A DNA stretch of 43,581 nt. It comes from Myxococcota bacterium. Its GTDB lineage: Bacteria; Myxococcota_A; UBA9160; UBA4427. A program made the position numbers and the translations under genes. The stretch is taken from assembly GCA_028278345.1 (NCBI GenBank), contig JANQEL010000033.1, positions 1-43,581 of the forward strand, in the 5' to 3' direction. The first letter of the stretch is position 1; every line of letters begins with the position of its first letter. The notes below the pieces were generated by a model. That model searched no databases. It saw nothing but the letters and a program-made list of their open reading frames with translations, and had not been told where the DNA came from. Of this stretch, positions 16,723 through 24,406 are shown one piece after another.

Positions 16723-17743
16723 GGCGCAAGGCGCGCGGGCGGTGAGGGGCTTGTGGCCCTCGCACTGGCTGACCGCGCTCGCGATCCTCATCGCCGTCGT
16801 CGGGGGTTGGGAGGTCTTCTGGCGGGTCCACGACTTCGAGCCCACGCTGAGCGACGACCCGGCACTCTGGGCGCGCACCCGGGAGCGCGCGAACGAACGC
16901 GCTCGGGATGCCGTCGTGCTGGTGGGCTCATCGCGCATGCAGATGGACATCCAGCAGGAACCCTTCGCACGCGCGACCGGCTGGGCCGAACCCCTGCAGC
17001 TCGCGCTCGTGCGCGGCCCGTCGGCCCCCGTGCTCGAGCATCTCGCGGAGGACGAGCGATTCGTCGGGGTGGCGATCGTCGAGATCAATCCGGTTCTCTT
17101 CTTCGCCCACACGCCGAACATCGATCGGATGCTCGAAGAGCACATCGCCACCTTCGAATCCCTGACCCCCGGCGCACGGTTCGAGCAACGCCTTGCGATG
17201 GTGTTCCAGTCCCACTTCCTGACGCGACTGCCGGATCTCGGCTACGAGCCGCTGAAGCGCGCCTGGAAGCACGGTCGCTACCCGTTGCCGAGCTACAACG
17301 CGACGGTTTCGGAAGATCGCTTTCGCGCCGGTGACTATCTGAAGATCCCGAACCTCCGGAACGCGAATGCCGCCAATGCGCGGCTGATGCGTTCCACCAC
17401 ACCGAGGGTGCTCACGCCATACCAGCTGGCCGAGCGATTGCGCGAGGTCGACGGCCATGTGCGCGCCATCCGCGTGCGCGGGGGGGATGTAATCTTCGTC
17501 CATCTTCCATCGTCGCTCCACGTTCTCGAGTACGAGAAGCGCTGGTGGAAGCGGGCGGATACCTGGGACGAGTTGGTCGAGGCCACCGATGCCTGGACGG
17601 TCCACTACCTCGACCACCCCACGTTGCGAAGCTTCGACCCGCCCGACGGCGATCACCTGGGGCGCAACGCGGCCGAGTTCTTCTCCGAGCGCTTCGGTGA
17701 TGTCCTCGTCGAACTCGGTGCCGCGCCCGGACCGCGAGGCTGA
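16697..17743 (+). CDS. SGNH-like partner of the MBOAT protein
   Basis: A 348-residue protein with one N-terminal membrane anchor (LTALAILIAVVGGWEVFW, about residues 24-41) and an extracytoplasmic domain. It has an SGNH block I-like VGSSRMQ (Ser78/Ser79 after Gly77) and a DxxH block V, Asp317-Gly-Asp-His320. This matches the architecture of AlgJ/AlgX/DltD-like proteins that complete acyl transfer outside the membrane. Overall similarity to named families is weak. GTG 16697 overlaps the MBOAT stop by 26 nt, indicating translational coupling; a GTG at 16742 is an alternative start. The acceptor may be a polysaccharide or a flagellar glycan; this is inference. Confidence 0.7.
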   Translation: MPSSTSSSEAQGARAVRGLWPSHWLTALAILIAVVGGWEVFWRVHDFEPTLSDDPALWARTRERANERARDAVVLVGSSRMQMDIQQEPFARATGWAEPLQLALVRGPSAPVLEHLAEDERFVGVAIVEINPVLFFAHTPNIDRMLEEHIATFESLTPGARFEQRLAMVFQSHFLTRLPDLGYEPLKRAWKHGRYPLPSYNATVSEDRFRAGDYLKIPNLRNANAANARLMRSTTPRVLTPYQLAERLREVDGHVRAIRVRGGDVIFVHLPSSLHVLEYEKRWWKRADTWDELVEATDAWTVHYLDHPTLRSFDPPDGDHLGRNAAEFFSERFGDVLVELGAAPGPRG

Positions 17744-17762
17744 CGCGTACTCTTTGTCTCAG

Positions 17763-17837
17763 CTACCCGTTGCGGCCACCCTGCACGTTCATCCTGCAAG
17801 AGATCGTGCAGGGCGAAAGGCAGAACGTTCCGGGTAG
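17763..17837 (+). promoter_or_regulatory. nested inverted repeat after the SGNH gene
   Basis: An outer CTACCCG (17763-17769) / CGGGTAG (17831-17837) encloses a perfect 9-bp CCCTGCACG (17779-17787) / CGTGCAGGG (17805-17813). It begins 20 nt after the SGNH stop. It could end the MBOAT/SGNH transcript, or be an activator-binding region for the flagellin promoter 125-200 bp downstream. There is no T-run. Confidence 0.4.
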
Positions 17838-17868
17838 GCCTCTCGTTCTCGCTGGAGGCTCTTCGATC

Positions 17869-17881
17869 GAGAACGGTTCTC
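17869..17881. promoter_or_regulatory. 13-bp inverted repeat upstream of the sigma-54 promoter
   Basis: GAGAAC-G-GTTCTC is a perfect inverted repeat 80 nt upstream of the -24 element at 17961. Sigma-54 activators bind dyad sites roughly 80-150 bp upstream, so position and symmetry suit an enhancer site. The activator is unknown. Confidence 0.4.
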
Positions 17882-17960
17882 AGCGCTCAACTCCGGCTCG
17901 CAGCGCGATGAGACGCGTTTCGCGCTCGCCAACTCCGGCGATGCGCAGCGCATCGGCAAC

Positions 17961-17976
17961 TGGCACCGCGATTGCA
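17961..17976 (+). promoter_or_regulatory. sigma-54 (-24/-12) promoter of flagellin 2
   Basis: TGGCACCGCGATTGCA matches the sigma-54 consensus: TGGCAC at -24, TTGCA at -12 and ten bases between GG and GC. The predicted start near 17988 gives a leader of about 88 nt before the flagellin ATG at 18076. Confidence 0.85.
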
Positions 17977-18075
17977 ATTCCGCCTCGGCGAACACGGCGA
18001 CCGCAGAAGAGCGGGCACTGCACCGGGTACGTCAGCCCCGTCGCATGGATGCGCCGGGACAGAGGGGAAAAGGAA

Positions 18076-18900
18076 ATGGGTCTTCGAGTCAACAACAACA
18101 TCTCGTCCATCAACGCACAGCGAAACCTGGTCACCACGACCGATCGCTTGCAGAAATCCCTGCAGCGCCTCTCTTCGGGTCTGCGCATCACGCGCGCCGC
18201 AGACGACGCCGCAGGGCTGGCGATCTCCGAGAGCTTCCGCGCCGAGATCCGTTCGCTGGGTCAGGCGCAGCGCAACGCGAACGACGCGATCTCGCTGCTG
18301 CAGATCGCAGAAGGTGCACTCAACGAAACGAGTGGCCTGCTGATCCGCATGCGCGAACTGGCGATCCAGGCCGCCAACGGCACGCTCGGAAGTTCGGAGC
18401 GCGCCACGGTGGATTCGGAATTCCAGGGTCTGCGCGACGAGATCACACGCATCGCGCAGGTCTCGCAGTTCAACGGTGCCGAGATCCTGAACGGCATCTC
18501 TTCGATCACCTTCCAGATCGGTTCGCAGAACTCGAGCGGCGATCGCATCACCCTGAGTGGTGTGACGGCGACGGCCGAGGGCATCGGGGTCGGGAGCGGA
18601 GTTGCGCTGACGACCCTGTCCGGGGCGCAGACAGCGCTCGGCGCTCTCGACAGCGCGATCGCCACCGTCGCGAGCCTCCGCGCCAACTTCGGTACGGTGC
18701 AGAACCGGCTCGAATCGACGATTCGATCGCTGGCAGTCTCGATCGAGAACACGTCGGCCGCCGAGTCGCGGATTCGCGACGTCGACTTCGCCCAGGAGAC
18801 GGCGGAACTCACGCGAAACCAGGTGCTGCAGCAGGCCGGCATCGCGGTGCTCTCCCAGGCCAACGTCTCGACGCAGTCGGCGCTCTCGCTACTCCAGTAG
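18076..18900 (+). CDS. flagellin (copy 2)
   Basis: A 274-residue flagellin, equal in length to copy 1 and nearly identical in the terminal D0/D1 helices (MGLRVNNNISSINAQRNL; SSGLRITRAADDAAGLAISE; RIRDVDFAQETAELTRNQVL). Most differences lie in the middle, about residues 115-200. Like copy 1 it lacks sizeable D2/D3 domains. The ATG follows an AAAAGGAA site. A consensus sigma-54 promoter and candidate enhancer lie upstream. It ends 17 nt before the convergent histidine phosphatase gene. A filament built from two similar flagellins, or a swap of flagellins between growth conditions, is plausible. Confidence 0.97.
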   Translation: MGLRVNNNISSINAQRNLVTTTDRLQKSLQRLSSGLRITRAADDAAGLAISESFRAEIRSLGQAQRNANDAISLLQIAEGALNETSGLLIRMRELAIQAANGTLGSSERATVDSEFQGLRDEITRIAQVSQFNGAEILNGISSITFQIGSQNSSGDRITLSGVTATAEGIGVGSGVALTTLSGAQTALGALDSAIATVASLRANFGTVQNRLESTIRSLAVSIENTSAAESRIRDVDFAQETAELTRNQVLQQAGIAVLSQANVSTQSALSLLQ

Positions 18901-18917
18901 GAGTCGGTCGATCGCGC

Positions 18918-19502
18918 TCAGGGCAGGTGCGCAGCCTCGTTGAGGCTCGCGATGCTGCGCTGCCCGCTGCTCGCCGCCATGAAGCGGCTGATGCTCGCGT
19001 ACCGCGCGTCGAGGAAGAGACGCGGCTCGATGTCGAGCACGTGGGTCGCCCAGGCGTTGATCACGCCGCCGTGGCAGAAGACGGCAACGCGACGCCCGGG
19101 GTTGTCGTCCACGATCGCGCGCAGGCCTTCGATCACTTCCGCGACGAAGCTCTCGAAGTCGGTCTGGTCGTTGTAGCCGCCGGCCATGAAGGCGCGCCAA
19201 CGCTCGGGGTCGGTACGCTTCATCTCCTCGAGGGGGATGTACTCGTCGGCATCGGCGTCGAACTCGCGCACACGGTGCTCGATCTCGATCTCGAGGCGCA
19301 GCCGTTCGGCCAGCGGGCTCGCGGTCTGCTGCGCACGCAGGAGTGGGCTCGAGTAGATCCGGTCGATCGCCTCGCCCGCCAGGGCCTCGGCCACCCGCTC
19401 GGCCTGGTGCAGGCCCATATCCGAGAGTGCGGGATCGGCGGGGCTCCCGTCGTTCGTCTGCACGCGCAGGGGCAGGCCGTGTCGGATCAGCAGCAGTTCC
19501 AT
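18918..19502 (-). CDS. histidine phosphatase family protein
   Basis: A 194-residue member of the histidine phosphatase (phosphoglycerate mutase-like) superfamily. It opens MELLLIRHG, in which the RHG histidine is phosphorylated, has the SSPLLRAQQTA motif and the second catalytic histidine in VAVFCHGGVINAW. Small proteins of this type include broad phosphatases, GpmB-like enzymes, alpha-ribazole phosphatase (CobC) and SixA; the sequence does not settle which. The gene is monocistronic on the minus strand, convergent with flagellin 2 and divergent from the Rieske gene. Confidence 0.9.
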   Translation of the reverse strand: MELLLIRHGLPLRVQTNDGSPADPALSDMGLHQAERVAEALAGEAIDRIYSSPLLRAQQTASPLAERLRLEIEIEHRVREFDADADEYIPLEEMKRTDPERWRAFMAGGYNDQTDFESFVAEVIEGLRAIVDDNPGRRVAVFCHGGVINAWATHVLDIEPRLFLDARYASISRFMAASSGQRSIASLNEAAHLP

Positions 19503-19551
19503 GGGAGCGCGAACGTATCGAAAGCGCAGGGGCCCTTGCGACCGGCTCTTG

Positions 19552-19627
19552 TTGGCTGCGCCGGCTGATGGCTCCTATTGGCTGCGCCGGCTGATGGCTC
19601 TGATAGCCTGCGCGCCCTGATGGCCTA
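19552..19627. repeat. 26-bp tandem repeat, about three copies
   Basis: Units start at 19552, 19578 and 19604. The first two share the 23-base TTGGCTGCG...GATGGCTC core exactly; the third is degenerate. The third unit contains the Rieske start codon at 19620, so unit number could affect expression. The repeat lies in the divergent promoter region of the phosphatase and Rieske genes. Confidence 0.8.
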
Positions 19628-20012
19628 CCAAACCGTCGCACGACTCGAAGAACTGCCCGAGGGGCGCGGTCACGCGGCCCGGGTCGGCGAGGTGGACGTT
19701 GCCTTGTTTCGCGTCGGCGAAGCCGTCTACGCCATGGAGGATCGCTGTCCCCACCAGGGTGCACCGCTGGCGGGAGGCACCCTCGAGGGCTGCGTCGTCG
19801 AGTGCCCGCTGCACGGCTGGGATTTCGACGTACGCACCGGCTTCAAGCCCGACGACGCCGACGGCTTTCCGATCCCCTGTTACGCGGTGCGGATCGAAGC
19901 GGGGGTCGTCCTGGTAGACGTCGAGGACGAGATCAACCGTCCCCGCCGCGGGCGCTCAGCTGGCCGCGGGCGCTCAACCCGCCGCGGGCGCTCAACCGGC
20001 CGCGGGCGCTAG
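19620..20012 (+). CDS. Rieske [2Fe-2S] ferredoxin-like protein
   Basis: A 130-residue protein with a complete Rieske domain: CPHQGAPL (Cys-x-His) and CPLHGWDFD (Cys-x-x-His) bind the cluster. The size and the starting MAYQTVARLEELPEG fit the small ferredoxin type that feeds electrons to ring-hydroxylating oxygenases or nitrite reductase, and there is no membrane anchor. ATG 19620 is the natural start. The last 21 or so residues are a basic Arg/Gly/Ser run encoded by an 18-bp tandem repeat and are not part of the fold. The stop overlaps that of the convergent HDOD-GGDEF gene within one CTAG. The partner enzyme is not in the window. Confidence 0.92.
   Translation: MAYQTVARLEELPEGRGHAARVGEVDVALFRVGEAVYAMEDRCPHQGAPLAGGTLEGCVVECPLHGWDFDVRTGFKPDDADGFPIPCYAVRIEAGVVLVDVEDEINRPRRGRSAGRGRSTRRGRSTGRGR
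19945..20012. repeat. 18-bp tandem repeat in the Rieske 3' end
   Basis: Four units, starting at 19945, 19963, 19981 and 19999 (last truncated), each begin GCCGCGGGCGCTCA. The period is a multiple of three, so copy changes keep frame and lengthen or shorten the RGRS-type tail of the Rieske protein. Confidence 0.85.
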
Positions 20013-21508
20013 CTCGTCTTGACGAAGACCCGATTGCGGCCTTCCGACTTGGCGCGGTAGAGCTCGGCGTCGGCGAGTTCGATCATCTGCTGGCAGGTAT
20101 GGGAGCCGGCCCCGGGCGCATGGGCGTAGCCCCCGATCGAAACCGTGCGCTGGATCGAGGCGCCGTCACTCGTGATCTCGACGGCTCCCACCGCCCCGCG
20201 CATGGCTTCGGCCAGGCGGGTGAGGGTGTCGGCATCGGTATCGGGACAGATCACCGCGATCTCTTCGCCGCCGTAGCGGCAGACGATGTCGCTCTCACGC
20301 GCGGTGTTCACGACGGCTCTCGAGACCGCGCGCAACATCTCGTCACCGGCCTGGTGGCCGTGGTCGTCGTTCACGCTCTTGAAGTGATCGACGTCGAGCA
20401 GCAGCAGCCCGAGGGGCGCCGCGTTCTGCTGGGCGCGTTCGCTCTCGCTTTCGATCCATTCGTCGAAGTAGCCGCGATTGCGCAGGCCCGTGAGCGAATC
20501 CGTCGTGGCTCGTGCTTCGAGATCGGTGTTGCGCTTCTTGAGTTCGGCCGAGTCGGCGGATACCGCGACCATCTGCTCGTTCAGTGCGAGGCTCTGCTTC
20601 ACGAGATGCTCGGTGGCGCGCATGCGGATGTCGGCGATCTGCGCCGGATCGCTGCACTGCAGACCCAACAATTCGACGATCTCGCCCATCTCGTTCTCGG
20701 TCGCTTCGAGGAGCGCCTGGCAATCGCTGGTCTCCATACCAAAGGCATCCTTCGCGGCGGCCTTGAGCGCGTCGAGCCCGCTGAAGAGTTCGCCTCCGGT
20801 GTAGAGGTCGGCGACCCGGCTCGAGATGTGGAGGATGCGGGCGAGGCTCTTCGCATCGGGGTCGGCGCTTTCGTCGCTCTCCGGGTCGTGGTGGAGCTTG
20901 ATCGCACCGCAAATCAGCGGCGGCAATCCCCATTCTTCGAGCAGCTCGCCGCCAAGCTCGGCGTGATTCGAACCCAGGAGTTCGTCTTCGATCTCGTGCA
21001 GCGGTTGGTCCGACTTCGCGACCTTCTTGAGCACCCTGCGATACTTGTCGGCCACGACTTCCGCCAGGATCAGCTGACCGAAATCACACAGGATGCTCGA
21101 CAGAAAGGCTTCGTCGGCGAACTGCGGCAGATGGGTGCGAGCCAGGATGTGGGAGGAGGTCGTCATCACCCCCGAACTCGTCCAATAGTGGCTGTAGTCG
21201 AAGCGATCGTTGCTCTCGCCCTGATCGTAGGAGGCGAGGGAGAAGGAGAGCGCCAGCAGGTTCACACTGCGAAGCCCCAGGGTCATCACGGCCTGGCGGA
21301 TGTCGGAGACCTGACCCGGACGACCGAAGGCGCTCGAGTTGGCCATGCGCAAGAGCTTCGCCACGATCGCCGGGTCGCGCGTGACGACCTCCGCGAGTTC
21401 ATCGATGTCGATGTCGTCGCGCTGATTGAGGCGGATGATCTCGAGGGCGACGCCGGGCGGTGACGGGAGGGCGTTGGCTTCGCGCAGCTTGTCCAGGAGT
21501 TGCGACAT
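20009..21508 (-). CDS. HDOD-GGDEF protein, putative diguanylate cyclase
   Basis: A 499-residue soluble protein. An N-terminal HDOD domain (about residues 15-210, beginning LPSPPGVALEIIRL) is joined by a linker with a coiled-coil region to a C-terminal GGDEF domain (about 335-495). The active site reads RYGGEEI, a functional GGEEF-type signature, and an RxxD inhibitory site (RESD) sits five residues before it, so product inhibition by c-di-GMP is expected. HDOD domains occur in signalling proteins and are related to HD phosphohydrolases without the metal site. ATG 21508 has AGGGAA upstream; an upstream GTG at 21529 is possible. A link to motility control is inferred from the nearby flagellins. 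Confidence 0.92.
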   Translation of the reverse strand: MSQLLDKLREANALPSPPGVALEIIRLNQRDDIDIDELAEVVTRDPAIVAKLLRMANSSAFGRPGQVSDIRQAVMTLGLRSVNLLALSFSLASYDQGESNDRFDYSHYWTSSGVMTTSSHILARTHLPQFADEAFLSSILCDFGQLILAEVVADKYRRVLKKVAKSDQPLHEIEDELLGSNHAELGGELLEEWGLPPLICGAIKLHHDPESDESADPDAKSLARILHISSRVADLYTGGELFSGLDALKAAAKDAFGMETSDCQALLEATENEMGEIVELLGLQCSDPAQIADIRMRATEHLVKQSLALNEQMVAVSADSAELKKRNTDLEARATTDSLTGLRNRGYFDEWIESESERAQQNAAPLGLLLLDVDHFKSVNDDHGHQAGDEMLRAVSRAVVNTARESDIVCRYGGEEIAVICPDTDADTLTRLAEAMRGAVGAVEITSDGASIQRTVSIGGYAHAPGAGSHTCQQMIELADAELYRAKSEGRNRVFVKTS

Positions 21509-21757
21509 GGTTTCCCTGCGTTGGTTCACGCAGTGCGCGGTACGCGCCGCAGACTGCGAGTCATGGCAGGGATTTCATCGGAGCTTCCGCGAGGCGAATT
21601 GAGCGAGCGTGAACGGCAATACACAACATCGCGTATGAATCCGTCGCGGTCTCGTTCTTGTGCTGCCCATCTCGGGTCCAGCCGGGAGCGCGGCTCGGGG
21701 GTTTTCCCGACGCGAGTCCGGGAGGAAGAACGCACGCGACCGCGCGAGTGAGACGAA

Positions 21758-22540
21758 CTAGCGCATGATCTCGCCGGCGTTCACGAGCAGGGTTTCGCCC
21801 GTGATCATGCGCGAGCGGTCGGAGCAGAAGAAGACGATGGCCTCTGCGACGTCGTCGTCCTTGGGGATCTCGCCGAGGGGCATGTTGGCCGTGATCTCGT
21901 CGATGATCTGCTGCTCGGGCACGCCGCGATCGCCGGCCTGCCACTTCACGTACATCTCGACTGGCGGACCCCACATCCAGGTCGGAATCACCATGTTGAC
22001 GCGGATCTTGTCCGGCCCGAGTTCCTCGGCGAGGTGGTAGATCGAACTCACGAGCGCACCCTTCGAAGACGCGTAGGCGATCTGGGGCATCGGGGGCTGC
22101 AGCCACATCGATTGCGAACCCACCATCACCAAGGAGCCGCCACCGTTCGCCTTGAGCAGCGGGGCAGCGGCCTTGGCGATGCGGATCGTGCCGATGACGT
22201 TGGCGTTGAGGCAAGTGGCCCAATCCTCTTCGCTGGTCGTGGCGAGGGTGCCCATCAGGTTGTCGAAGGCCGCCACCTGGACGACGGCGTCGATTCCGCC
22301 GAAGGCCTCGGCCGCACCTTCGAGGAATCGCTGGCACCGCTCGCCATCGGTGATGTCGACCGACAGCGCCCTCACGCGCTCGCCCGAAGGATCGAGTTCC
22401 TTGGCGATGCCCGCGAGCTTCTCTTCGTTGCGCGCGCCGATCACGACGTTGGCGCCGTCGCGCAACGAGGCCTTGGCGACCTCGCGCCCGAGACCCGGGC
22501 CCACACCCACGACGACGACGTTCTTGCCTTCGAGGATCAT
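21758..22540 (-). CDS. short-chain dehydrogenase/reductase (SDR)
   Basis: A 260-residue SDR with a G-V-G-P-G-L-G-R cofactor loop, catalytic Ser142, Tyr156 and Lys160 (Y-A-S-S-K), and a C-terminal TGETLLVNAG segment. The cofactor loop is VGVGPGLG rather than the usual TGxxxGxG, a variant seen in a subgroup of SDRs. Two AGGAG sites precede ATG 22540; the one 7 nt away is well placed. It is divergent from the carboxyltransferase gene, with 145 nt between the chosen starts. The role is probably oxidation of a hydroxyacyl or alcohol intermediate; the substrate is unknown. Confidence 0.92.
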   Translation of the reverse strand: MILEGKNVVVVGVGPGLGREVAKASLRDGANVVIGARNEEKLAGIAKELDPSGERVRALSVDITDGERCQRFLEGAAEAFGGIDAVVQVAAFDNLMGTLATTSEEDWATCLNANVIGTIRIAKAAAPLLKANGGGSLVMVGSQSMWLQPPMPQIAYASSKGALVSSIYHLAEELGPDKIRVNMVIPTWMWGPPVEMYVKWQAGDRGVPEQQIIDEITANMPLGEIPKDDDVAEAIVFFCSDRSRMITGETLLVNAGEIMR

Positions 22541-22685
22541 CTCCTGACTCCTGTTCGTGACGCCTGCACCCGAACGTTCGGTGCGGCATTGGAAAGCGGA
22601 GCATGAGCGATCAGGAGGGTTCCAGCCAGCAATCGCGAGTACCCATTCGTTTGACAAAGGGTCGCCGCGAGCGGAACTTCTGTTC

Positions 22686-24239
22686 GTGTCCGACGACAAG
22701 CGCGAAAAGAACTCCGACGACCTCCACGGTTGGGGTCCGCTGCTCGACCACCTCGAGAAACGCGTCGAGGTCGCGCGCAGCATGGGGGGTGCCGAGAAGC
22801 TCGAGAAGCGTCGCGCCAGCGGCGTCCTGAACGCGCGCGAACGCATCGAGCGGCTGCTCGATCCCGGGAGCTTTCGCGAGATCGGCACGCTCACGGCCAC
22901 CATCGTGGGGGAGGGGGAGCGCCCGGCTCCCGCGGATGCCTTTCCCGCCGGCTTCGGTCGCATCGACGGGCGCCCGGTGCTCGTGGGCGCCGAAGACTTC
23001 ACTGTGATGGGCGGCTCGATCGGCCTCGCCGCAGCGGACAAGCGCTACCGCTTGACCCAGCTGGCCGCCCAGGAGCGCGTACCCCTGCTCTTCATCCTCG
23101 AAGGTGCGGGTCATCGCATGACCAACGCACTCAAGGGACACGGCCGCACGCCCAACGATCTCCAGGGGCTGATCGATCTCTCGGGCATCGTTCCCACGGT
23201 CTGCATCGTGCTCGGCGCGTCGGCAGGGCACGGCGCCCTCGCGGCTCCCATGATGGACTTCGCAGTCATGAGCGAGGGCGCGGCTCTGTTCACGGCCGGC
23301 CCGCCGCTGGTCGAGGCCGCCACCGGTGAGAAGATCGACAAGCACGATCTCGGTGGGCCCGAGGTGCACGTGAAGCGAAGCGGCGTGGTCCACAACCGCG
23401 CCCCCGACGACGCAGCCGCGCTTGCGACCGCGCGCGAGTACCTGCGCTACTTCCCGAGTTCCGCGTACGAACCCGCGCCGCGACGTGAGGCCGGTCCCGA
23501 TACCGGCGAGCGCCGCCTCGACGACATCCTCGCGCTGATCCCCCCCGACTCGCGCAAGCCCTACAAGATGAAGCGCGTGCTCGACCTGCTCTGCGACGAG
23601 GGCTCCTTCTTCGAAGTCCAACCCCAGTTCGGCAGCGCGCTCATCACCGCACTCGGCTTCATTGGTGGGCACGCGGTGGCGCTCGTGGCCAACGAGCCCA
23701 TGGCGAGAGCCGGGGCCCTCGACTCGGAAGCGGGAGAGAAGGGCGCGCGATTCATCGAGATCGCCGGCGCGTTCCACCTGCCCCTGGTCTTCCTGGCCGA
23801 CAACCCCGGCGTTCAAGCGGGCAGCAAGGCCGAGCAGGAAGGCGCCCTGCGTGCCGCGGCCCGGCTCTTCGCCGCCCAGCGGCGATTGACCACCCCGAAG
23901 TTCCACGTGACGGTGCGCAAGGCCTTCGGCTTCGGCAGCAGCGTGATGGGGATGAACCCCTTCGACGGACAGACCTTCGCCGTGGCCTTTCCCGGCGCCA
24001 CCCTCGGCGCGATGCCGGCCGGTAGCGGCGGTCGCGCCGCCAAGGCCGACGAGGATGAACAGGCGGCCCTCGACGCGCAGCAGATGGGCGGGCCGTACTC
24101 GGTGGCCTCGAACATGGGCTTCGACGAGATCATCGACCCGCGCGAGCTTCGCAACTGGGTGCTCGAAGGCCTTCGCATCACCGAGGCGCGGCGTGAGTCG
24201 CCGCGCGAGCCGGTGAAGCGCCGGGGCTATCTGCCCTGA
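22686..24239 (+). CDS. acyl-CoA carboxylase carboxyltransferase subunit
   Basis: A 517-residue biotin-dependent carboxyltransferase of the propionyl/methylcrotonyl-CoA type. The N half has the acyl-CoA binding region with GASAGHGALAAPMMDF; the C half has DNPGVQAGSKAEQEG, KAFGFGSSVMGMNPFDG and FPGATLGAMPAG. It transfers CO2 from carboxybiotin to an acyl-CoA in the cytoplasm and needs a biotin carboxylase/carrier subunit, which is not adjacent. GTG 22686 gives the family's normal length. An ATG at 22557 would add 43 residues unlike the family. It ends 3 nt before a palindromic element at 24242. Confidence 0.9.
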   Translation: MSDDKREKNSDDLHGWGPLLDHLEKRVEVARSMGGAEKLEKRRASGVLNARERIERLLDPGSFREIGTLTATIVGEGERPAPADAFPAGFGRIDGRPVLVGAEDFTVMGGSIGLAAADKRYRLTQLAAQERVPLLFILEGAGHRMTNALKGHGRTPNDLQGLIDLSGIVPTVCIVLGASAGHGALAAPMMDFAVMSEGAALFTAGPPLVEAATGEKIDKHDLGGPEVHVKRSGVVHNRAPDDAAALATAREYLRYFPSSAYEPAPRREAGPDTGERRLDDILALIPPDSRKPYKMKRVLDLLCDEGSFFEVQPQFGSALITALGFIGGHAVALVANEPMARAGALDSEAGEKGARFIEIAGAFHLPLVFLADNPGVQAGSKAEQEGALRAAARLFAAQRRLTTPKFHVTVRKAFGFGSSVMGMNPFDGQTFAVAFPGATLGAMPAGSGGRAAKADEDEQAALDAQQMGGPYSVASNMGFDEIIDPRELRNWVLEGLRITEARRESPREPVKRRGYLP

Positions 24240-24241
24240 TT

Positions 24242-24406
24242 CAGCAGCCCGTTGAAGACCCCTTCGGTCGCCATCCGCAGCCCTTCGACCCGATCTCTGC
24301 GTTGCGAAACCGCGGCCGTAGCTACGGCTACGCCCGCGATTCCGCGCCTTGATCTCGGGCCGAATGACTACGGCTGGCTCGGTCAGGGTTCTTCAACGGG
24401 CTGCTG
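24242..24406. mobile_element. 165-bp palindromic element, MITE-like
   Basis: The ends are a perfect 17-bp inverted repeat: CAGCAGCCCGTTGAAGA (24242-24258) and its complement (24390-24406). The interior is an imperfect palindrome centred on CCGTAGCTACGG (24316-24327) and has no open frame. This is the form of a non-autonomous miniature element. Similar AGCAGCCCGTTGAA-type ends recur in many proteobacterial genomes, to my recollection. It lies between convergent genes and overlaps the end of the aldolase gene. It could fold into a long hairpin and stop transcription from both sides. Confidence 0.7.

Noticed and set aside
24242..24406. Complete insertion sequence at the inverted-repeat element
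   Set aside because: The element is only 165 bp and has no transposase frame, so at most a non-autonomous element.
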